From Actinomycetes bacterium (GTDB lineage: Bacteria; Actinomycetota; Acidimicrobiia; Acidimicrobiales; Ilumatobacteraceae), in the NCBI GenBank assembly GCA_025358125.1, contig JANYKS010000027.1:1-54251 (forward strand): 54,251 bases of DNA. Reading direction: 5' to 3'. The translations under genes were made by a program, and so were the position numbers. Below are positions 15,630-23,893 of this stretch, one piece after another; position 1 is the stretch's first letter; every line of letters begins with the position of its first letter. The notes under the pieces were generated by a model, which saw nothing but the letters and a program-made list of their open reading frames with translations, had not been told where the DNA came from and did not search any database.

Positions 15630-17009
15630 ATGGCGGACTTGAGATCCCTGTCGTTGTGGCACGACACACTTGCGGCCACCGACACCCTCGCTCCCCGGCC
15701 ATCGCTGCCCGGCAACATCACGGCCGATGTCGCGATAGTCGGCGCCGGCTTCACCGGCCTCTGGACGGCCCTCTACCTGCGCCAGGCTGATCCGACGATC
15801 CGGATCGCCGTTCTCGAACGCAACATCGCCGGCTTCGGAGCCAGCGGCCGCAACGGCGGCTGGTCGTCCGCGATCCTACCGATGAGCCTCGAAACGATCA
15901 GTGCAGCTCACGGACGCGACGCCGCGATCCGAATGCAGCGCGAGATGTACGACTCCGTCGACGAAGTCGGGCGGGCAACGACTGCGCTCGGCATCGACTG
16001 CCACTATGCCAAGGGTGGTCAGATCGAGTTCGTCCGCAACGCAGCGCAGGAGCCGAGGGTCCTTGCAGCGATCCGGCGCGCGGCCGGTTACGGGCTCGAC
16101 GACGCGACCTGGCTCGACGCTGCTCAAGCATCCTCGCGAGCAGCCGCGTCGCGTCTACGCGGCGCGATGTTCACGCCGCACTGCGCAGCGATCCACCCGG
16201 CGCGACTCGTTCGCGGGTTGGCAGCGTCGGTTGCGTCGCGCGATGTCGCGATCTATGAAAACACTGCGGTCGACAGCATCGAACCGCATCGCGTCAGAAC
16301 CGGCAACGGTACGGTCACGGCCGATGTCGTCGTGCGCGCGACGGAGGGTTTCACGCCCTCGCTGGCCGGGCACAAGCGCACGCTCGTTCCAATCTACTCG
16401 CTGATGATCGCGACCGAGCCGTTGCCGAAGTCGGTGTGGGACGAGATCGGGCTCCGCGAAAGGGAGACGTTCAACGACGGGCGTCACCTGATCATCTACG
16501 GCCAGCGCACGGCAGACGGACGCTTTGCATTCGGAGGTAGGGGCGCCCCGTACCACTTCGCCAGCGCAATCAAGCCGGAGTTCGATCGCGACGCAAGGGT
16601 CCACGAGACGCTCCGCAAGACGCTCGTCGACATCTTCCCACAGGTGCGCGACGCGAAGATCACCCATCGTTGGGGTGGGGCACTCGGGCTACCGCGAGAC
16701 TGGGAGTGCGGCGTCGGCCTCGATCCCGCCACCGGACTGGCATGGGCCGGCGGCTATGTCGGCGACGGCGTGACCACCAGCAATCTGGCCGGGCGCACCC
16801 TCGCCGATTTGATCCTGCGCCGAGAAACCGATCTGACGTCGCTGCCGTGGGTCGGTCATCGGTCGCGGCGATGGGAACCCGAGCCGATCCGTTGGCTGTC
16901 GATCCGAACGTCGCTGAAGCTGCCGGCCGGCGCCGACCGGTACGAGGAGCGCAACGACCGGCCGGAACGGCTCCGCAGCTGGGTCCTCGGCAAGCTCACG
17001 GACCATTGA
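15630..17009 (+). CDS. FAD-dependent amine/amino-acid oxidoreductase (DAO family, PuuB-like)
   Basis: The 459-residue product has an FAD-binding Rossmann motif near residues 35-60 (VAIVGAGFTGLWTALYLRQ) followed by FGASGRNGGWSS, as in gamma-glutamylputrescine oxidase, sarcosine oxidase and related DadA-like enzymes. The C-terminal FAD contact is GYVGDGVTTSNLAGRTLADLI. Likely substrates are N-methylated or secondary amines; this is inference. The Rieske oxygenase gene follows on the same strand after 85 bases, a pairing seen in betaine and other quaternary-amine catabolism. The transcript may start at the ATG given the TAGGCT box. Confidence 0.88.
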   Translation: MADLRSLSLWHDTLAATDTLAPRPSLPGNITADVAIVGAGFTGLWTALYLRQADPTIRIAVLERNIAGFGASGRNGGWSSAILPMSLETISAAHGRDAAIRMQREMYDSVDEVGRATTALGIDCHYAKGGQIEFVRNAAQEPRVLAAIRRAAGYGLDDATWLDAAQASSRAAASRLRGAMFTPHCAAIHPARLVRGLAASVASRDVAIYENTAVDSIEPHRVRTGNGTVTADVVVRATEGFTPSLAGHKRTLVPIYSLMIATEPLPKSVWDEIGLRERETFNDGRHLIIYGQRTADGRFAFGGRGAPYHFASAIKPEFDRDARVHETLRKTLVDIFPQVRDAKITHRWGGALGLPRDWECGVGLDPATGLAWAGGYVGDGVTTSNLAGRTLADLILRRETDLTSLPWVGHRSRRWEPEPIRWLSIRTSLKLPAGADRYEERNDRPERLRSWVLGKLTDH

Positions 17010-17082
17010 GCCGAAATTGGCCGGCGGTGGCGCATCGCGCCAGCTCAGGTTGTGTGGCATGCCGGCACAGCGCGCCAGCCAT

Positions 17083-17088
17083 TAAGCT
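17083..17088 (+). promoter_or_regulatory. -10 box TAAGCT, leaderless Rieske oxygenase promoter
   Basis: TAAGCT lies 6 nt before GTG 17095. Confidence 0.5.
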
Positions 17089-17094
17089 GTCACC

Positions 17095-18105
17095 GTGAAT
17101 CTGACGGAGACACTCCCGACTCGGTACTACTCCGATCCCGCCATCTGGGAGATCGAGCGGCACCAGATTTTCGCGAAGACATGGATCATGATCGGCCACG
17201 ATCATGATCTCCCCCGTGCTGGTGACTACTTGGCCGAGTCCATTGCCGGCTGGCCGATCTTCGTCCAACGCGCCGGTGACGACAGCCTGCGCGCGTTCCA
17301 CAACCTGTGCCCGCACCGTGCCGGACCCATCGTCTGGGAAGGCACCGGCCATCAGGCCAATCTCGTCTGCCGCTATCACGGATGGGCATTCGACAAAGAG
17401 GGCCTGCTGATCAACGCCCGCGATTTCGGCGGCGAGGCGCCGGCGGGCACATGCCTGACCAAGATCCGTGCCCAGAGCTGGCGGGGTTTCATCTTCGTCT
17501 GCCTCGATCCGTCGGTGCCGGATCTGATCGAGTGGCTCGCCGGCTTCATCGAGGAGTGCGAGGCGTACCCCACCGACGACTACGTGTTCCACAGCCGCAC
17601 CATCCGCCACACTGCGATGAACTGGAAGGTCTACAACGACAACTTCCTCGAGGGCTATCACCTACCCCTCGTGCATCCGGCGATGAGCAAAGAGGTCGAG
17701 GCGCTCGCCTATCGGGTGGAGGGCAAGGGCGATCCGCGCTGGAACATCCACACCGCCCCCCGCCGCGACGGGCAGACGTGGAGCGGTGTGTGGGGGTATT
17801 TCTATCCGACTTTCTCGTTCGACGTCTTTCCCGGCGGAATGGCCATCGAGCGCTGGTTGCCCGTCGGCAACGGCCAGACCGACCTGATCTTCGAGTACTT
17901 CTTCGCGGACGACGCCGACGGCATCGAGGAGATCATCAAGGACAGCGAAGAAGTGGCCGACGAAGACGTCCGGGTCGCCGAGATGGTCCAGAAGAACCTC
18001 CAGGCCGGTCTGTACACAACCGGCTGGTTGAGCCCTCGTCACGAGCACGCGCTCGACGAGTTCCATCAACTCGTCCACGCGGCCGTCGACCCGTACCTTG
18101 CGTAG
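17095..18105 (+). CDS. Rieske non-heme iron oxygenase, alpha subunit type
   Basis: The product of 336 residues has a Rieske [2Fe-2S] site C72-P-H74...C92-x2-H95 (CPHRAGPIVWEGTG, then CRYHGW). The mononuclear iron site is NDNFLEGYHLPLVHP, with His189, His194 and a later acidic ligand. The shape and length fit choline/glycine-betaine/stachydrine monooxygenase relatives and other small-substrate Rieske oxygenases rather than two-subunit aromatic dioxygenases. A reductase partner is not adjacent. It follows the DAO-type FAD enzyme, hinting at a demethylation route for a quaternary amine. The start is set by the TAAGCT box and the family start. Confidence 0.88.
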   Translation: MNLTETLPTRYYSDPAIWEIERHQIFAKTWIMIGHDHDLPRAGDYLAESIAGWPIFVQRAGDDSLRAFHNLCPHRAGPIVWEGTGHQANLVCRYHGWAFDKEGLLINARDFGGEAPAGTCLTKIRAQSWRGFIFVCLDPSVPDLIEWLAGFIEECEAYPTDDYVFHSRTIRHTAMNWKVYNDNFLEGYHLPLVHPAMSKEVEALAYRVEGKGDPRWNIHTAPRRDGQTWSGVWGYFYPTFSFDVFPGGMAIERWLPVGNGQTDLIFEYFFADDADGIEEIIKDSEEVADEDVRVAEMVQKNLQAGLYTTGWLSPRHEHALDEFHQLVHAAVDPYLA

Positions 18106-18107
18106 CT

Positions 18108-19676
18108 TTACCCGGGCAGGCTGAGCGGCAGATCTGCGGCGTACAACCAATCGCGGAAGAACCGGGTCAGGTCGCGGCCGGAGACCTTGCCGGCCAGAGC
18201 GGTGAAATCCTCGGTGGTGCGCGAGGTGCCCGCGTAGTCGGTGACCCAACGCTGGAGGATCGAGAAGAACAAATCGTCGCCGACAGTCAGCCGCAGCGCG
18301 TGCAGGACCACTGCACCGCCCTCGTAGACCTCGAAGCCGAACAGATTGCTCACGCTCGGCGTCGCCGTCGAAGCATCGCCGTTCTGGCGCCCGCGTAGGT
18401 TGCGGCTCGCCTCCTCCGTCACCGAATCGAGGCCGACGTGTTCGAGCCACATCCACTGGGCGTACGTCGCGAAGCTCTCGGCGAGCCAGATGTCTTGCCA
18501 GCGCGCTGGGCTCACCGCGTCACCGAACCATTGATGGGCCAGCTCGTGCGACAGCAGCAGTTGCTCGGTGTAGCTGAGGTCTCCCGACAGGAAATCCGAG
18601 CGGCTGAACAGCGACCGGGTCTGCTGCTCCATCGCCAGCCCGCCACGACTGTCGGTCACGGCGATGCCGTAGGAGCGGAACGGGTAGTGCCCGAAGTAGT
18701 TGTCGAAGAAGTCGATCTGATCGGCGGTCACATCGACGAACGGCTGCATCAGGGCGCGATCGGTGGTGAGCACCGCGCTGCTCAAAGTCAGCCCGTTCGG
18801 CCCAACACCCTCGATCAGGTCATACGGGCCGGTGATGACCTGGAGCAGATATGTGGCCATCGGGGCCGGCTGGTCCCACACCCAGACATCGCCGGCGGCC
18901 GTCGTCGAGTGGGTTTCGAGCGTGCCGTTGGCGACAGCGGTCAGCCCGGCCGGAACGAGGATCGTGAAGTGATAGCTGGCCTTGTCGCTCGGGTGATCGT
19001 TGCTCGGCATCCACGTCCGGGTGCCGTCGGGTTCGTCGATCGTGTACGAACCCGTCGCAGTCGGAAACCAACCGTTGGAGATGCCGACGAGCGAGGCGGA
19101 GGGGGCGGGACGAACCGAGTACGCGACGACGGTCTCGAACTTGTCGCCTTGGGCGAGCGGTGCTCGCGGTGTGATCCACAGCTCGGGATCGGCGACGGTG
19201 AACGTTGCCGCAGCGCCATTGACGGTGACATCGGTGACCCCGAGCTCGACGGAGTCCAGCGTGAAGTGCTCGAGCCGCGTGGTCGCCGTGATCGACAGCC
19301 TCACGGTTCCGGTCAGCAACGCTGACGCTGGATCGTAGGCGAGGTCGATGTCGTAGTGGGTGACGTCGAGACCAGGATTGCCGAGGTCCGGGAACAGGTT
19401 GTCGCCGACGCCGCTCGGGCTGGTCGGCGGGGCCGCCGACCCTGTGGTCGGGTCCGATGGACCGCCAGTGGGCGACGTCCTGGGCGACGTAGTGGTCGAC
19501 GTCGTGGGCGACGTAGTGGTCGTCGGTTCGGCGTTGCTCACGGATGGCGACGTGTCGACCGACGTATGTTGCGATACTGCTCCGGTCCGCACGTCGGGGC
19601 CGTCGGTCGCGCACGCGGCAACGGATATGCCGGCAGCGAAGAGCACCGCGACCATTCGTTTGGACGCGACGATCAC
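18108..19676 (-). CDS. M1 family metallopeptidase, predicted lipoprotein
   Basis: The N-terminus has a signal peptide with lipobox-like VAAC (Cys22), then a Thr/Ser/Pro-rich linker (about 33-90) whose DNA carries a 17-bp repeat, then an aminopeptidase-N-like body. The zinc site is HELAHQWFGDAV with the third ligand Glu in AESFATYAQ (HExxH-x18-E). The exopeptidase GAMEN loop is replaced by GGLAMEQQT. At 522 residues it lacks the long C-terminal domain of full M1 enzymes. It should be anchored outside the membrane and trim peptides. The GTG at 19676 overlaps the stop of the ProA-like gene (GTGA), so its translation is coupled to that gene. Confidence 0.88.
   Translation of the reverse strand: MIVASKRMVAVLFAAGISVAACATDGPDVRTGAVSQHTSVDTSPSVSNAEPTTTTSPTTSTTTSPRTSPTGGPSDPTTGSAAPPTSPSGVGDNLFPDLGNPGLDVTHYDIDLAYDPASALLTGTVRLSITATTRLEHFTLDSVELGVTDVTVNGAAATFTVADPELWITPRAPLAQGDKFETVVAYSVRPAPSASLVGISNGWFPTATGSYTIDEPDGTRTWMPSNDHPSDKASYHFTILVPAGLTAVANGTLETHSTTAAGDVWVWDQPAPMATYLLQVITGPYDLIEGVGPNGLTLSSAVLTTDRALMQPFVDVTADQIDFFDNYFGHYPFRSYGIAVTDSRGGLAMEQQTRSLFSRSDFLSGDLSYTEQLLLSHELAHQWFGDAVSPARWQDIWLAESFATYAQWMWLEHVGLDSVTEEASRNLRGRQNGDASTATPSVSNLFGFEVYEGGAVVLHALRLTVGDDLFFSILQRWVTDYAGTSRTTEDFTALAGKVSGRDLTRFFRDWLYAADLPLSLPG
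19482..19522. repeat. Direct repeat, 17 bp, period 24 bp, in the M1 peptidase linker
   Basis: GGGCGACGTAGTGGTCG occurs at 19482-19498 and again at 19506-19522. The 24-bp period is eight codons and encodes the Thr/Ser/Pro linker. Confidence 0.75.
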
Positions 19677-21181
19677 CGACGGAGCCCCGCGTCGCCGATG
19701 GTCGCAGTCAGGCGAACCGTGAAGACGGAATCACCGGACAGCACCGCGCTCCTCGCGAACAGGCGGCCGCCCTCCCAATTCGACAGCCCGAGCTCCGGGC
19801 GGTTCAACGCGAACTGACCGTCGACCCATCTCGTCAAACCGTTGCCGATGAACGGCGCGTCACACGTGTCGTAGAACGCTCGCTGTTCGTCTTGATCGGT
19901 GCTGATCAGCGACGCGGTGAGCCTCGCACTGAAACGGTTGAACAGGGCGATGGCTTCCTCGACGGACGCCACGACCATCAGGCTGACCTCCGGTGACCCC
20001 TCCCACTCCCACTCGGTGCCGATTTGGTCCAGGCTGATCTCGCTCGCGAACGGCTCGGCGAAGACTCCCTCTGCCCGAGCGACGGCCACCGTCTCGGTGA
20101 AGAGGTGTGGTGGAACATGTTTCGCACTTGCCGTCTCCACATGCAGACGCGCGGTCGTGCCCCGTGCGGCGCCGGCGGCCCGGACCGCCTCGATCAAGGC
20201 CGGTACGAGATCGTCGGCGCGATCGGCGACGATGCAGCAGACGTTGAGCGTGTTGCACACCTTGCGATCGAGCGAATGGATCACCGACGATGCGAAGCGG
20301 GCGATCTCCGCGCTCGACGAGGCGATCAACCACGCCCCGCCCGTTCCGTGGAGGCTGACGGGCACACCGGCCTGTCGCGCGACTGCACCGAGTTGGGCAA
20401 CGGCCTCACCCGAACCCCGGGCAACGGCCAACGACAGCCTCCGGTCGTCGAACAACGCCCACGCCGTCGCCCGCGATGGCGAGTCGACCAGGGTGACGGC
20501 CGCCGCCGGTAGCCCGGCTTGCGCGAGCGCTGGTCGGAGTGCACGCTCGACGATCGCCCTCGCCGTTCCGAGCGCATCGCTGCCGATCCGCAACACTGCG
20601 GTGTTCCCGGTTCGCAGCACGCCCGCCGCGTCGGCGAACACGTTCGGGCGGCCCTCGAACACGAACCCGACGACGCCGAGCGGCGCCCGCCGGGCGGTCA
20701 CGGTCCAGGTGTCGTGCTCCACCACCTCGGTGATCTCGTTGCGCGCCCCTGGCGCGTCGCGCCACACACGCAGACCGGCAATCATGTCGGCGCGCATCGA
20801 CGGCGACAGGACGAGGCGGGTGGTGCTGCGGCCACGCGACGACGCCGCGGCGACGTCGAGATCGTTGGCGGCAGCGATCGCCGCGAAGATCTCGTCGTCG
20901 GCGAGCCGCCGGGCGAACATTTCGTAGAACTCCGAGATCTCGTCATCCGTCGTCCGGGCGAGTTGATGGAACGCGTCGAGTGCGCCCTGCACATCAGCGC
21001 GGACGAGTCGGTGCTCGCGCGCCGGGATGTGCAACAACGCGCCGCTGTCCTGCACGACGACGAGCCGATCCCCCGGCTCGAATGCGCCCGCTAGCTCCGG
21101 CGTGACGAACGTGACCCGATCGCCACCGAACGGGATCAGCTGACCGACCTGCAGGGCATCGAGGGACCGCGCGCTCTCCAT
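19673..21181 (-). CDS. ProA-like aldehyde/gamma-glutamyl-phosphate dehydrogenase, divergent
   Basis: The 502-residue chain matches glutamate-5-semialdehyde dehydrogenase in several blocks: FEGRPNVFADAAGVLRTGN, DRKVCNTLNVCCIV around the catalytic Cys, and FNRFSARLTASLIS. It is about 80 residues longer than usual ProA; the extension is at the N-terminus and contains a beta-type segment (VTFVTPELAGAFEPGDRLVVVQ). The usual VIEHLKGICH-type segment is altered to GVPVSLHGTGGAWLI. Proline synthesis therefore cannot be assumed; a different acyl-phosphate or aldehyde substrate is possible. proB is not adjacent. A TACGCT box (21190-21195) lies 8 nt before the ATG. Confidence 0.75.
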   Translation of the reverse strand: MESARSLDALQVGQLIPFGGDRVTFVTPELAGAFEPGDRLVVVQDSGALLHIPAREHRLVRADVQGALDAFHQLARTTDDEISEFYEMFARRLADDEIFAAIAAANDLDVAAASSRGRSTTRLVLSPSMRADMIAGLRVWRDAPGARNEITEVVEHDTWTVTARRAPLGVVGFVFEGRPNVFADAAGVLRTGNTAVLRIGSDALGTARAIVERALRPALAQAGLPAAAVTLVDSPSRATAWALFDDRRLSLAVARGSGEAVAQLGAVARQAGVPVSLHGTGGAWLIASSSAEIARFASSVIHSLDRKVCNTLNVCCIVADRADDLVPALIEAVRAAGAARGTTARLHVETASAKHVPPHLFTETVAVARAEGVFAEPFASEISLDQIGTEWEWEGSPEVSLMVVASVEEAIALFNRFSARLTASLISTDQDEQRAFYDTCDAPFIGNGLTRWVDGQFALNRPELGLSNWEGGRLFARSAVLSGDSVFTVRLTATIGDAGLRR

Positions 21182-21189
21182 CGCCCGAC

Positions 21190-21195
21190 AGCGTA
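21190..21195 (-). promoter_or_regulatory. -10 box TACGCT before the ProA-like gene
   Basis: TACGCT on the minus strand lies 8 nt before ATG 21181. Confidence 0.45.
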
Positions 21196-21233
21196 CGGCT
21201 TCGTCCGAAGCCGCGCTCAGCGTCAGAAGGGCT

Positions 21234-21239
21234 TAACGT
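21234..21239 (+). promoter_or_regulatory. -10 box TAACGT, leaderless MBL hydrolase promoter
   Basis: TAACGT lies 6 nt before GTG 21246. Confidence 0.5.
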
Positions 21240-21245
21240 GACGGC

Positions 21246-21965
21246 GTGAGTGAACCGCAGCTGTACTTCCGCCAATTGCTGTCCGGACGAGATTTCGCGC
21301 CCGATGACCCGATCGCGCGCCAGATGGTGAACTTCGTCTACGCCATCGGAGACCGAGCCACAGGAGAGACACTGCTCGTCGATCCGGCATATGCGGTCGA
21401 CGACCTCGTCGACGCGGTCGAGGCCGACGGGATGAACGTGACGGGCGTCCTCGCCACCCACTATCACGCCGATCACGTCGGCGGTTCGATGATGGGCTGC
21501 GACATCGAAGGGGTGGCCACCCTGCTCGATCGCTGCCATTGCCCGATCCACGTGCAGCGCGATGAAGCGCCGTGGGTGCAGCGCACAACGGGGCTGTCGG
21601 CAACCGACCTCGTCCAGCACGACTCCGGCGACACCGTGCGGGTCGGGGGTATCGACATCCAACTGCTGCACACCCCTGGCCACACTCCCGGGAGTCAGTG
21701 CTTCCTCGTCGAGGGGCGCCTGGTGTCGGGCGACACCTTGTTCCTCGAGGGTTGCGGTCGCACCGATCTGCCCGGCAGCAACCCTGAGCAGATGTACGAC
21801 AGCCTGCAGCTACTGTCCACTCTGCCCGACAGCACGATCGTCTATCCGGGGCACATGTACTCAGCCCCGTCGAGCGCAACGATGCAGGCGCTACGCGAGC
21901 AGAACTACGTGTTCAAACCGACGACCAAGGACGCCTGGATGCAGTGGTTCGGCGGCAACGGCTGA
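21246..21965 (+). CDS. MBL-fold metallo-hydrolase (glyoxalase II-like)
   Basis: The 239-residue protein has the metal-binding motif THYHADHVGG (HxHxDH), then LLHTPGHTPGSQCFLVEGRLVSGDTLF with the third His and bridging Asp, and VYPGHMY with the last His. This is the glyoxalase II / persulfide dioxygenase-like branch of the metallo-beta-lactamase fold. The substrate is probably a thioester or persulfide, but neighbours give no hint. GTG 21246 is set by the TAACGT box. It is divergent from the ProA-like gene, with 64 bases between the starts. Confidence 0.88.
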   Translation: MSEPQLYFRQLLSGRDFAPDDPIARQMVNFVYAIGDRATGETLLVDPAYAVDDLVDAVEADGMNVTGVLATHYHADHVGGSMMGCDIEGVATLLDRCHCPIHVQRDEAPWVQRTTGLSATDLVQHDSGDTVRVGGIDIQLLHTPGHTPGSQCFLVEGRLVSGDTLFLEGCGRTDLPGSNPEQMYDSLQLLSTLPDSTIVYPGHMYSAPSSATMQALREQNYVFKPTTKDAWMQWFGGNG

Positions 21966-22002
21966 CGGCTGACATCTACCACCCGGGAAAACGGCGGCCG
22001 AT

Positions 22003-22018
22003 GTCACGATGTCGTGAC
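22003..22018. repeat. Perfect inverted repeat GTCACGA-TG-TCGTGAC between convergent genes
   Basis: Two 7-bp arms flank a 2-bp centre, lying in the 86-base gap between the MBL gene and yhhN. The centre is tight for an RNA hairpin; a protein site or a short terminator stem with further flanking pairing are both possible. Confidence 0.6.
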
Positions 22019-22051
22019 GCATCAACATGACGGAACCGGACACGACGGGCA

Positions 22052-22675
22052 TCAGCGCAGGCTCAGCGCGAGGCCGACAAGTGCCGAGTGGTATGTCACC
22101 ATCACGGCCAGCGCCATCCAGCGCCTCTCGGAGACGAAAGCCCGCCAACCGAGCAGCGTGTCGCTGAGCACGAACGCGCCAGCTCCGGCGATCGCCCACC
22201 AGCGCCCGGTCATGACTGCGACGACCGCCATGGTCGTGATCACGACGAGATACGCGATGACAGGGATCTTCAGCGCCGAATCCTTGCCCGTTGCGCCGAT
22301 CACGATCCGACGCCCGATCGTGCAGCCATGGAGGGCGAGCAGCACCGCGGCGATCACCCCCAACGCCGGATGGCGCAGGTGCAGCGTCACGAACATCGCG
22401 ATGAACACCACATGCCCGATCAGGAATGCGGCCAGCCCGACGATGAACCTGTCGATCACGTCGAGCAGGGCGATGTCGCCGACGAGGCAGAACACGAGCC
22501 CGATCTCAGCCAGCACCGTTGCCGTGTGCGGGCCGCCGGCGGCGAGTGCCACCCACATCACGAGAACGGTGGTCACAGGTTTGGAGATGGACTCCAATGT
22601 CGTGTTCGGCCAGATCCTCGTGCGCCAGTTGGCAACGGCAGCAATCCCGGTGCAGGTCAGAGACAGTGTGAGCAC
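22052..22675 (-). CDS. YhhN family membrane protein (putative lysoplasmalogenase)
   Basis: The product of 207 residues is almost entirely hydrophobic, with about eight helices. It shows the YhhN/TMEM86 pattern: KPVTTVLVMWVALA, FCLVGDIALLD, VGLAAFLIGHVVFIAMF and GAGAFVLSDTLLGW, with conserved Asp/His residues in the membrane. Animal relatives cleave the vinyl-ether bond of lysoplasmalogens; activity in bacteria is less established. GTG 22675 is preferred because AAGGA lies 8 nt upstream. It is the last gene of the aminotransferase-lrp-TauE-yhhN unit, 25 nt after the TauE gene. Confidence 0.78.
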   Translation of the reverse strand: MLTLSLTCTGIAAVANWRTRIWPNTTLESISKPVTTVLVMWVALAAGGPHTATVLAEIGLVFCLVGDIALLDVIDRFIVGLAAFLIGHVVFIAMFVTLHLRHPALGVIAAVLLALHGCTIGRRIVIGATGKDSALKIPVIAYLVVITTMAVVAVMTGRWWAIAGAGAFVLSDTLLGWRAFVSERRWMALAVMVTYHSALVGLALSLR

Positions 22676-22700
22676 GGTCTCATTCCTTGCTCGATCGATG

Positions 22701-23444
22701 TCACGTGAATGCCTTGGCGACTGCGGCGAACGCGCTGACCAGCAGGAGCACCAGCACCAGCACTCGGAACCGCTGCGGTGAGAAGCGCTTGCGGAGCGGG
22801 AGACCGATGAGCAAGCCGAGCGCGAGCGCCGGCACTGCGATTGCCCCCGCCCGGAGCTGATCGAGATGCACCTTGCCACCGACCGCGAACATGACCAGCC
22901 CGATGCATCCGCTGATCAAAAAGACGTAGTTGAGCGTGCCCCGGAACGGTTCGGGCGCGACCTTGCGCGCCTGGAGGTCGAACACGAGGGGCGGCCCGCT
23001 CGTCGAGATCGACGTGTTCAGGACCCCGCTCGCGAAACCGAGCACCCAGTCCATGCCAGGCCCGACATGGGCGAGGCTGATGCCACGCGCGAGCAACGCG
23101 ACTGCCACCACGACGAGCCCGCCGAGTACGAAACGAAGGGCGCGATCGCTGACGAGCGCGTAAGCGAGGTAGCCGAACGGCAGGCCGGCGATCGATCCGA
23201 TGCAGAGCCGATTGGCGATTTGCCGCTCGCGCTGGCGCCAGTACAGCCGGGTCTGCACGCCGTTGGCGAAGACCCCGACGATCGACGAGACGATCACAGC
23301 GCTGTGCAGATCGATGACGAGGCTCATCAGGGGCACCGACATCAGCGAGAACCCGAACCCGGCCACCGCCGTCACGATCGCCGAGAAGAGAATCGCACCT
23401 GCGGCGACAGCGATCTGGGCGGCCGTGAACGACTCAGCGATCAA
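22701..23444 (-). CDS. TauE/SafE family sulfite/anion exporter
   Basis: About 247 residues with eight hydrophobic helices and the two-repeat family pattern (AGFGFSLMSVPLMSL...FANGVQTRLY, then GVLNTSISTSGPPLVFDL). Members export sulfite, sulfoacetate or other small sulfur or carboxylate anions. I place the start at TTG 23444, which overlaps the Lrp stop in a TTGA junction; a second in-frame TTG at 23456 is possible. Coupling to the Lrp gene, and cotranscription with the aminotransferase, suggest export of a product of amino-acid or taurine-like metabolism, but no sulfonate-cleaving enzyme is present nearby. Confidence 0.8.
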   Translation of the reverse strand: MIAESFTAAQIAVAAGAILFSAIVTAVAGFGFSLMSVPLMSLVIDLHSAVIVSSIVGVFANGVQTRLYWRQRERQIANRLCIGSIAGLPFGYLAYALVSDRALRFVLGGLVVVAVALLARGISLAHVGPGMDWVLGFASGVLNTSISTSGPPLVFDLQARKVAPEPFRGTLNYVFLISGCIGLVMFAVGGKVHLDQLRAGAIAVPALALGLLIGLPLRKRFSPQRFRVLVLVLLLVSAFAAVAKAFT

Positions 23445-23887
23445 CGAACGCCCCAACTGAAGCGGTGGGTGTGGATCCGGAAATAGGGGAACGCCTGCAC
23501 CTCGCGAACACCGGGGATCGTGCGGACCTCGTTGTTGAGCACGTTGAAGAGTTCGTCGTTGGTCTCGCAGAGAACCTCGGCGAGCACGTCGTAGCCACCA
23601 GCAGACAACACCGCGTAGATCACCGACGGCAGCGCGCCGACGGCATCGGCGACCGACTGCGCGTCGCGTTCAACGGTGATGCAGAACATCGCCATCGCCG
23701 TATAGCCGAGCGCGAGCGGATCGGTGACTGCAACGATCTGGAGAACACCCGAATCGGTGAGCCGCTGGACGCGTTGGCGGGTAGCCGCTGGCGAAAGGCC
23801 GACGAGCGGGGCCAGATCGGCGTAGCTCATCCGCCCGTCCCGCTGCAGTTCGGCGATGATGTGCTTGTCGATGGGATCGAGGGTCAC
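23441..23887 (-). CDS. Lrp/AsnC family transcriptional regulator
   Basis: Residues 1-60 form a winged helix (LDPIDKHIIAELQRDGRMSYADLAPLVGLSPAATRQRVQRL) and 68-148 a RAM effector domain (AVLSAGGYDVLAEVLCETNDEL...VREVQAFPYFRIHTHRFSWG). Such proteins sense amino acids and regulate adjacent transport and catabolic genes. The gene sits 6 nt after the aminotransferase stop and its stop overlaps the transporter start, so it is embedded in the operon that it probably controls. A TAGCGT box (23896-23901) that includes the upstream stop lies 8 nt before the GTG start. Confidence 0.9.
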   Translation of the reverse strand: MTLDPIDKHIIAELQRDGRMSYADLAPLVGLSPAATRQRVQRLTDSGVLQIVAVTDPLALGYTAMAMFCITVERDAQSVADAVGALPSVIYAVLSAGGYDVLAEVLCETNDELFNVLNNEVRTIPGVREVQAFPYFRIHTHRFSWGVR

Positions 23888-23893
23888 GGGGTC

